A stretch of 47,584 bases of DNA from the NCBI GenBank assembly GCA_007134025.1, contig SLLR01000015.1, positions 1-47,584 of the forward strand, written 5' to 3'. The stretch comes from Desulfuromonadaceae bacterium (GTDB lineage Bacteria > Desulfobacterota > Desulfuromonadia > Desulfuromonadales > Syntrophotaleaceae). This document shows positions 36,887 to 42,616 of the stretch, piece after piece; position 1 is the first letter of the stretch, and every line of letters starts with the position of its first letter. Under the pieces are notes generated by a model. It was not told where the DNA came from and did not search any database. It was given only the letters and a program-made list of their open reading frames with translations. A program made the position numbers and the translations under genes.

Positions 36887-37725
36887 GTCAGAACGTATCG
36901 ATCTTGACCCTGGTCGAGAACGCCATTTCCGATTTGGAAAACGCCCTGCCGGCGCGCAATCAGACCGCAGTCCAACTGCAGGAAATCATTGCCGCGCCCG
37001 ATTACGATATCCAGGAGATCTTGCAGATTATCGAGTCGGATCAGGCCCTGACCGCTGAAATTCTACGCGTGGCCAATAGCCCTTTTTACGGAGGGCTAGC
37101 GGAGATTACTACGATTCGCAACGCCGTAGTGCGACTGGGTGGGGCGGAAGTGGCCCGTCTGGCAATAGCGGCGATTGAAAAGGAAAACTACCGAGTCAGG
37201 GACGTGTCTCTCGCAAAATTCATGGTCCCACTCTGGAACCACGCCATGGGCGTTGCGATGGGTTCCCGCTGGCTGGCCCGTCGTCTCGGTTACGGGGATC
37301 GGGAACACGAGGCTTTTATCGCCGGGTTGCTTCACGACGTGGGCAAACTGCTGCTGGTAAGGGTCTGCGACGATCTCAAGGAGCGAGGAATCATCATTCA
37401 GGACGTTCCCGACGCCGTCGTCCGGGAAATTCTCGAAGCCGGTCATTGCCGGCACGGCGAAGCCTTACTACAGCACTGGGGGCTGCCGTCAGTTTACCGG
37501 AAAATCGTCAGAGAGCACCACGGCAAAGAGATCGACGAACACGACACCCTGCTGCTGATTGTGCGTCTGAGCAACATCGCCTGTCGCAGTCTGGGTATTG
37601 GTCTGGAATCCGAGAGTTCCCTGAACATGAGTGCCACGGAAGAGGCGCACCTGCTCGATGTCGACGATATTCTACTGGCCGAATTGAGCATCATGCTGGA
37701 GGATAGTTTCCTGCAGCATGCCTGA
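36883..37725 (+). CDS. HDOD-domain signalling protein
   Basis: A 280-residue HDOD protein. The N-terminal region IIESDQALTAEILRVANSPF is diagnostic, followed by TIRNAVVRLGGAEVARLA and the HD-like motif GLLHDVGKLLLV. HDOD domains act as regulatory modules in c-di-GMP, motility and stress pathways. Its ATG overlaps the ATPase stop, so the pair is likely one functional unit in surface motility or secretion control (inference). Confidence 0.9.
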   Translation: MSQNVSILTLVENAISDLENALPARNQTAVQLQEIIAAPDYDIQEILQIIESDQALTAEILRVANSPFYGGLAEITTIRNAVVRLGGAEVARLAIAAIEKENYRVRDVSLAKFMVPLWNHAMGVAMGSRWLARRLGYGDREHEAFIAGLLHDVGKLLLVRVCDDLKERGIIIQDVPDAVVREILEAGHCRHGEALLQHWGLPSVYRKIVREHHGKEIDEHDTLLLIVRLSNIACRSLGIGLESESSLNMSATEEAHLLDVDDILLAELSIMLEDSFLQHA

Positions 37726-37869
37726 TGCGCTGTTCTGCGCCGCGCAGGAGAAGTGACTTCACATGGAGGCATATTTTCAAGAGTTAAACTCCTTCTGTTG
37801 TCTTGTGTACAACCCCTTTGTGAATGCGTTCTGGCCCGAATGATGAACATTTTACATCCGGAGTCTCGC

Positions 37870-39018
37870 ATGGCACATTCAGCAAAAAAAGACAACGTGC
37901 CCGGCCGTGATTTGCAGTATATAAGAGCTCGGGCGGCCCTTTCCTCGCTATTTGTGGGGGATTCTCTGGCCATGCCGGTGCACTGGTATTACAATCCGGA
38001 AGATATTCAGCAGGCTTTTCCCGAAGGTCTGTGGAAACTTGAAGCCGCGCCGGAGTCTCATCCCGGCTCAATCATGTCTTTGCACTCCACTCGCCGTGGC
38101 GGTCGTTCGAGCTCCCCGCAGCTAAACGCCCAGGCCTCTGAAATTGTCGGAGAGGTGATCCTCAAAGGGCGACGACATCTTTGGGGACAACCCAACCGTC
38201 ACTACCATCACGGCATGAAGGCCGGAGACAACACCCTCAATGCGCACTATGCCCGGGTTTTGATTCGAACCCTGATAGCCGCAAGCGGGTGTTACAATCC
38301 CGACACCTTTCTGGAAGACTACATCGCCTTCATGACCGCCGATCCGCCTCTTCACAATGATACCTATGCCGAGTCTTTCCATCGAGGGTTTTTCGCCAAT
38401 CTGACTGCGGGCAAGCCGCCCCTTCAATGTGCCGCCCTGACCCATGACACCCCCTCCATTGGAGGGCTGGTCGCGATCGGTCCGCTGGCCCTTCACCAGT
38501 CGCTTGCGGGACAGGATTCTCCAGGGCTTGCCGCGACCTGCCGTACCCATCTTTTGCTGACCCATCCCGATCGGCGACTGGGCCAAATCGCCGAGGGTTA
38601 TGCCGCATTGATTGATGGTCTTTTACATCGCCCACCGCAGGCGGACCCCAGGGCTTTGCTGGTGACAGCCGCCCGCGAAACGCTGAATCTCGATCTGGAA
38701 AGCCTGACCCGCCGCGCGCGATTCGATGAGGAGGTGGTGGGAGGTCGTTATTCGACCGCCTGCTATATCACCGATTCCTGGCCCGGGGTACTGTACCTTG
38801 CTTACAAGTATTGCGAGGATCCCAAGGCGGCTTTGCTGGCCAACGCCAACCTGGGCGGGGATAATGCTCATCGTGGAGCGGTGCTCGGATTGCTGGTCAG
38901 TTTGGCTTGCGGTCGAACGGTGGAGGAGTGGTTCGCCCAACTTCTTGACAGGCAAGCCATCAGCGCAGAAATAGACGCTCTGCTCGCGACCACGGAAGGT
39001 AATCGTGCAAGGGAATAA
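37870..39018 (+). CDS. ADP-ribosylglycohydrolase (DraG/ARH) family protein
   Basis: A 382-residue ARH-fold hydrolase. The metal and ligand motifs are LSSLFVGDSLAMPVHW (residues about 25-40), AGDNTLNAH, HNDTYAESFHRGFF and C-terminal GGDNAHRGAVLGLLVSL, where the two Asp residues coordinate Mg. DraG proteins remove ADP-ribose from arginine, but this subfamily is large and the substrate is unknown. I chose ATG 37870 after CCGGAGTCTCGC; the ORF could extend 39 codons upstream without a ribosome site. It overlaps the next gene by 14 bases. Confidence 0.85.
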   Translation: MAHSAKKDNVPGRDLQYIRARAALSSLFVGDSLAMPVHWYYNPEDIQQAFPEGLWKLEAAPESHPGSIMSLHSTRRGGRSSSPQLNAQASEIVGEVILKGRRHLWGQPNRHYHHGMKAGDNTLNAHYARVLIRTLIAASGCYNPDTFLEDYIAFMTADPPLHNDTYAESFHRGFFANLTAGKPPLQCAALTHDTPSIGGLVAIGPLALHQSLAGQDSPGLAATCRTHLLLTHPDRRLGQIAEGYAALIDGLLHRPPQADPRALLVTAARETLNLDLESLTRRARFDEEVVGGRYSTACYITDSWPGVLYLAYKYCEDPKAALLANANLGGDNAHRGAVLGLLVSLACGRTVEEWFAQLLDRQAISAEIDALLATTEGNRARE

Positions 39019-40462
39019 CCCCCATGGCCCCGTTCTGGTCACAGGGGCCACGGGCTACGTCGGAGGCCGTCTCTGGCGCCTGCTTGAAGGGCAGGGGCGG
39101 CCGGTGCGCTGTCTGGCGCGGCGACCCGACCAGTTGATGTCGCGGGTAGGAGCGACAACCGAGGTGGTGTCGGGAGATGTTCTGCAGGCCGATTCTCTGG
39201 ACGCCGCCCTTACAGGAATAGCATCAGCCTACTATCTTGTTCACTCGCTGGGAAAGGGCGAGGACTTTGCCGAGCAGGATCGGGTCGGGGCACAGAATTT
39301 TGCCCGCGCGACCCGTCGGGCAGGCATCGGTAGGATCATCTATCTGGGAGGACTGGGGCACGGCGACAATCTTTCGCCACATCTGAAAAGCCGTCAGGAA
39401 GTGGGCGAGGTGCTGCGCGAATCGGGAGTGCCGGTGATTGAACTACGTGCCTCCATCGTGATTGGATCGGGAAGCCTTTCCTTTGAGATGATTCGCGCCC
39501 TTGTGGAACGCTTGCCGCTGATGATCACGCCGCGCTGGGTTGAGGTTAAGGCCCAACCCATCGCCGTGGACGATCTGTTGGCTTATCTGGTCGCCGCCCT
39601 GGATTTGCCGCTGGAAACCAGTCGGATCTTTGAGATTGGCGGGGCCGACCAGGTATCCTACCGGGATCTCATGGCCGAGTACGCCCGGCAACGTGGACTG
39701 CGGCGAGTAATGCTGCCAGTCCCTCTTCTGACACCGAAGCTTTCGAGCCTTTGGCTGGGGCTTGTGGCACCTCTCTATGCCCGCGTCGGGCGCAAGCTCA
39801 TCGAGTCGATCAAGACCCCGACTGTGGTGCGGGAGACCTCGTCATTAAGCATCTTTTCTATTAAACCCCGTGGCATGCGCGAGGCGATTGCCGCCGCCAT
39901 CAAAAACGAAGAGCTGCAGTTCGCCCAAAGCCGCTGGCATGACGCCTTCTCTTCCGGTGGCAACGGGCGCAACTGGGCCGGGGTGCGTTTTGGCAGCCGT
40001 CTTATCGATTCCCGCGCCTGCCACGTTCCGGTCGGTGTCGCTCAAGCTTTTGCTCCGATCTGTTGTATTGGCGGTAAAAACGGCTGGTATGCCTACGACT
40101 GGTTATGGCGTTTGCGGGGTTTTCTCGATCTTCTGATTGGCGGCGTCGGCGCTCGGAGAGGTCGCCCCGACGAAGAATTGCAGGTTGGCGCTGCGATCGA
40201 TTTCTGGCGTGTCGAGGCCTATGAACCTGATCGCTTGTTGAGGCTGGCGGCCGAGATGAAGTTGCCCGGCCGGGCGTGGCTGGAATTTGAGGTCGTGCCA
40301 AATAAATATGGAACGACCATTCGGCAGACGACCCTTTTCGATCCGCTTGGTCTGACAGGCCTGGCTTATTGGTATGCCACCTATCCACTGCATCGCCTGA
40401 TCTTCTCCGGTATGCTCAAAGGTATTGCCTGCCGGGCTACTCAACCGAACAGCCTGTCTTGA
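39005..40462 (+). CDS. NAD(P)-dependent epimerase with C-terminal DUF2867
   Basis: The 485-residue protein has an N-terminal atypical short-chain reductase domain (VLVTGATGYVGGRLW, residues 9-23; VHSLGKGEDFAEQDR; VIELRASIVIGSGSLSFE) and a C-terminal DUF2867 half (about 330-480), a fold related to lipid-binding START-like proteins. The same fusion occurs widely, including in actinobacteria, with unknown substrate. The start is GTG 39005 behind CGGAAGGTAATC. The 14-base overlap indicates co-translation with the ADP-ribosylglycohydrolase. Confidence 0.85.
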   Translation: MQGNNPHGPVLVTGATGYVGGRLWRLLEGQGRPVRCLARRPDQLMSRVGATTEVVSGDVLQADSLDAALTGIASAYYLVHSLGKGEDFAEQDRVGAQNFARATRRAGIGRIIYLGGLGHGDNLSPHLKSRQEVGEVLRESGVPVIELRASIVIGSGSLSFEMIRALVERLPLMITPRWVEVKAQPIAVDDLLAYLVAALDLPLETSRIFEIGGADQVSYRDLMAEYARQRGLRRVMLPVPLLTPKLSSLWLGLVAPLYARVGRKLIESIKTPTVVRETSSLSIFSIKPRGMREAIAAAIKNEELQFAQSRWHDAFSSGGNGRNWAGVRFGSRLIDSRACHVPVGVAQAFAPICCIGGKNGWYAYDWLWRLRGFLDLLIGGVGARRGRPDEELQVGAAIDFWRVEAYEPDRLLRLAAEMKLPGRAWLEFEVVPNKYGTTIRQTTLFDPLGLTGLAYWYATYPLHRLIFSGMLKGIACRATQPNSLS

Positions 40463-40582
40463 ACCTGAAACTCGGCAGAGGGAGGGAGTAGCAAAACTCA
40501 GGATTCCTGAAACTTGTGTTTAGAACAGTTCCCTGTGAATTTCGGGCAAACTGAATCCTTTACAAACGACAAAATGGAGCAA

Positions 40583-40637
40583 GGTGAGTTGAGCAACTCA
40601 AGCTCACTTCACCCTCTCACAGAACCCTGCGTACAAG
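40583..40637 (-). other. Possible remnant of a group II intron 3' end (domain V/VI-like)
   Basis: On the minus strand the sequence reads TACGCAGGGTTCTGTGAGAG then GGTGAAGTGAGC, resembling the domain V to VI junction of bacterial group II introns (ACGGTTCTGTGAGAGG). The following GTGAG-TTGAG stem folds back over 40583-40613 like domain VI. The 5' half of domain V and any reverse transcriptase are missing, so this is at most a vestige. Confidence 0.3.
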
Positions 40638-40638
40638 C

Positions 40639-40672
40639 CTCGTTTTCATCCGGAGTTTCCGATGGATACGAG
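40639..40672. repeat. REP-like palindrome, second copy
   Basis: CTCGTTTTCATCCGGA at 40639 equals the left end of the MITE-like element (2480) base for base, and TTTCCGATGGATACGAG completes an imperfect palindrome similar to 2700-2736. It reads as a solo version of the element with the interior deleted. Confidence 0.6.
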
Positions 40673-40701
40673 CCTAGTACACAGCTGCTGTCCATCCAGA
40701 A

Positions 40702-40922
40702 GGCACCGCGCAGCAAAAGGGAAATGCGCAGGCAAAATCGGGCGTAAAATCAACCAAAAACCGTATACAAGATAAATCCCCCTGTCCGGCGGGGATTTAT
40801 GTTGACAAAGGAACGAAGGCAATTTAAAAAAATAACCAGCTTTTCGGGGAGCGATTTTCACTCCGGAAAATCCTTACTTCGCCGCCCAGGCCGTGCCCCC
40901 CCTGAAAAGCGATTACTTATCA
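40702..40922. repeat. Dispersed repeat, copy A
   Basis: A roughly 220-bp non-coding repeat whose core GTTGACAAAGG ... GAAGGC ... TTAAAAAAATAACCAGC also occurs at copy B. It includes a hairpin (AAATCCCC pairing with GGGGATTT at about 40775-40798) and ends CTGAAAAGCGATTACTTATC, shared with copy C. Confidence 0.65.
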
Positions 40923-40924
40923 CC

Positions 40925-41005
40925 TCATCACCAACCAAAGGGGACTGTCCGGGCGAAAATCTGCAAGGCAACATCTTTTTTCCGGTACGGGATTTCAGCA
41001 TCTAG
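40925..41005 (+). pseudogene. Degenerate C-terminal fragment of a metallophosphoesterase gene
   Basis: The bases match the end of the intact phosphoesterase gene (45891-45970) and its 3' flank through about 41035. After a one-base insertion near 40943 the frame reads PGENLQGNIFFPVRDFSI and stop, against PGEDLPGNSFSPDRIFSI in the intact protein. No upstream part of the gene remains. Confidence 0.7.
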
Positions 41006-41102
41006 CCCCTTCAGGCAAGACAAGAATAAGAAAACCAAGCCACGATACGCTGCGCTTTCGAAGAACTCGCATCGATTTCATTCACTCAAAGGAGAAAACA
41101 CC

Positions 41103-41723
41103 ATGGTTCAAGCACCTGAACTGCACAAAGCCAACATGCCCTACACGGTCATCAACCGGCCCTACACGGCAAAGGACATTCCTTCCTGTAACTTTGGACC
41201 CATCGGCCTTCTGGGATTCGGCATGACGACCATCCTGCTCAATATCCACAATGCCGGTTTCTATCCGGTCAGCGCCATGATCATGGCCATGGGAATTTTC
41301 TATGGCGGCATCGCGCAGATCATCGCCGGCATCCTGGGTTCGCGCAAGGGTAGCACTTTCGCAGCCACCGCCTTCATCTCCTACGGCTTCTTCTGGCTGA
41401 CCCTGGTCGCCATCTGGGTCATGCCCGAACTCGGCTGGACCGACCCAACGCCAGCGGGATACATGGGGTGGTATCTGTTCATCTGGGGTCTTTTCTCATT
41501 CTTCATGTTCATCGGCACCTTGAAGGCGAATCGTGTTCTGCAGATCATTTTCTTTTTGCTCTTCATCCTGTTCTTTTTGTTGGCCATCCACTTCTGGACG
41601 GGATCGGAAATGATCCTCAAGCTGGCCGGCTGGGAAGGTATCCTGACCGGGGCCTGTGCTTTCTATCTGGCTATTGCCGAAGTCCTGAACGAGCAGTTCG
41701 GGCGTGAAGTCCTGCCCATTTAG
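41103..41723 (+). CDS. satP: Acetate uptake transporter, GPR1/FUN34/SatP (YaaH) family
   Basis: The 206-residue inner-membrane protein is expected to carry acetate or succinate with protons. The family motif lies near residue 31 (NFGPIGLLGFGMTTILLN, followed by IHNAG). Six hydrophobic segments follow, including AMIMAMGIFYGGIAQIIAG and VLQIIFFLLFILFFLLAI. ATG 41103 follows AAAGGAGAAAACACC. It is bracketed by repeats (copy A and the phosphoesterase remnant upstream, hairpin and copy C downstream), so it has been moved or duplicated as a cassette. The Cache-containing protein downstream may sense the same acids. Confidence 0.92.
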   Translation: MVQAPELHKANMPYTVINRPYTAKDIPSCNFGPIGLLGFGMTTILLNIHNAGFYPVSAMIMAMGIFYGGIAQIIAGILGSRKGSTFAATAFISYGFFWLTLVAIWVMPELGWTDPTPAGYMGWYLFIWGLFSFFMFIGTLKANRVLQIIFFLLFILFFLLAIHFWTGSEMILKLAGWEGILTGACAFYLAIAEVLNEQFGREVLPI

Positions 41724-41731
41724 AACTTTTC

Positions 41732-41768
41732 GGGGCCTGGAGGGGGAAATACCCCCCCTCCAGGCCCC
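41732..41768 (+). terminator. Very stable hairpin after satP
   Basis: GGGGCCTGGAGGGGG (41732-41746) pairs perfectly with 41754-41768 (15 pairs). There is no T-run, so it may protect the 3' end or stop the polymerase without being a classical terminator. Confidence 0.65.
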
Positions 41769-41786
41769 GGACAATGCCTTGGTCTG

Positions 41787-41865
41787 GCGGCTTTTCACTC
41801 CAACAAACCCTTCGCCCTCCAAGCCGTGACCCCTCTTAAAAGCGATTACTTATTACCCACCATCA
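41787..41865. repeat. Dispersed repeat, partial copy C
   Basis: TTTTCACTCC ... CTTCGCC ... CCGTG ... AAAAGCGATTACTTAT matches the 3' third of copy A (40854-40920). Only this part is present. Confidence 0.55.
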
Positions 41866-42124
41866 CCGATCACCTTCTCTTCTTCTCTTATCTTTCTGAC
41901 CTGGATCGAGGCCATCCCTGTCTTCTTTCGTTAAACTTCCCTTTTCTTCCGCTGGCCGGGGCCTCCTCAGCCGCATTTGAAAAAACATCCCTTAGGAGTC
42001 TGTCGGTAGTGGAGATTTACGGCAGGCCGCCGCCGGAAATCATTTGGCAGGAAAAACGGTCAACCATTCTTTTGACCACAGCTGGGCGGGCCAGCAAGAG
42101 CCGAGCATCACCCTCAATCGAGTA

Positions 42125-42338
42125 GGGACGGCGCAGCGACAGGAAAGGGTGCGGGCGAAAAACCAACTAAAAACCATGCACAATAAAAATACCCACTGCT
42201 CGGGGGGGGGGATTTTTGTTGACAAAGGGGCGAAGGCGAATTAAAAAAATAACCAGCTATTCGGTTGGCCATATTACCCCGGCAGACCTTTACTTCGCCA
42301 CCCAATCCACGACCTGCTGAAAAGCAGTTGCTTGTAAC
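42125..42338. repeat. Dispersed repeat, copy B
   Basis: It aligns with copy A along its whole length: GCGCAGC, AACCAACTAAAAACC, TTTTTGTTGACAAAGG, TTAAAAAAATAACCAGC, CTTTACTTCGCC and CTGCTGAAAAGCAG. A run of ten Gs occupies the hairpin position (about 42202-42211). The copies differ by many substitutions, so the duplication is old. Confidence 0.65.
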
Positions 42339-42435
42339 ATTTTCTGATACTTCCGCACTGATGTTTCGAAGCCGAATGCACGAAGGCCGAAACTTTTCCA
42401 AACCGGCTCCGACTTGAAGGGTTGTTGAAAATGCG

Positions 42436-42558
42436 GCGGGAGATTGCCTTTGACAGGATAAAGTCCGACGCGCGGTGCACCTCAAAGGTCGCAGCCACCG
42501 GGGGGCGTTAGGCGGACTTTTTCCTGCGAACCTTGCGGAGCTCTCCCGCAGCCTTTTT
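42436..42558 (+). promoter_or_regulatory. Structured leader with competing terminator/antiterminator stems
   Basis: One structure nests AAAGTCCG (42460-42467) with CGGACTTT (42513-42520), ACGC (42468) with GCGT (42505), and CGGTG with CACCG inside; GCGGGAGA (42436-42443) can close it by pairing with TCTCCCGC (42542-42549). In the other structure TGCGG (42534-42538) pairs with CCGCA (42546-42550) and is followed by TTTTT (42554-42558), a terminator. The two cannot coexist because 42546-42549 are shared. I see no clear promoter upstream. The coding region starts 59 bases later. Confidence 0.45.
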
Positions 42559-42616
42559 AGGGCATAATCACGCGAGCCGCTTTTCACAAACACCATAAAG
42601 CAAGGCAAAAGCGCCC

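Larger units (their letters stand above)
40463..41102. other. Gene-free 640-bp repeat mosaic upstream of satP
   Basis: This stretch contains, in order: a hairpin with group II intron-like flank (40583-40637), a REP-like palindrome (40639-40672), dispersed-repeat copy A (40702-40922), a degenerate copy of the tail of the phosphoesterase gene (40925-41005) and the satP leader with its ribosome site AAAGGAG. I see no clear promoter or intact gene. Confidence 0.6.
41724..42435. other. Gene-free stretch between satP and the nucleotidyltransferase leader
   Basis: Contains the terminator hairpin at 41732-41768, repeat copy C (41787-41865) and copy B (42125-42338). The middle 41870-42120 is featureless apart from a pyrimidine-rich run and TAGGAGTCTGTCGGTAG at 41993, which resembles the end of an IS but has no partner in view. 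Short open frames here lack ribosome sites and are repeat-derived. Confidence 0.5.

Noticed and set aside
40514-40747. 77-residue ORF in the repeat mosaic
   Set aside because: It crosses the hairpin, palindrome and repeat A and has no ribosome site.
41993-42012. IS terminal inverted repeat (TAGGAGTCTGTCGGTAG)
   Set aside because: Resembles ends of some insertion sequences, but no second end, target duplication or transposase is nearby.
42460-42522. Integron attC-like site (GTTAGGC with GTCCGAC upstream)
   Set aside because: GTTAGGC fits GTTRRRY, but the partner GTCCGAC does not match RYYYAAC and the stem pairing is shifted outside the core sites. No integrase or cassette array is present; a structured leader explains it better.
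42114-42608. 164-residue minus-strand ORF across copy B
   Set aside because: Its middle resembles the translation of copy A on the same strand only because both are copies of one repeat; there is no ribosome site and the flanks are unrelated.
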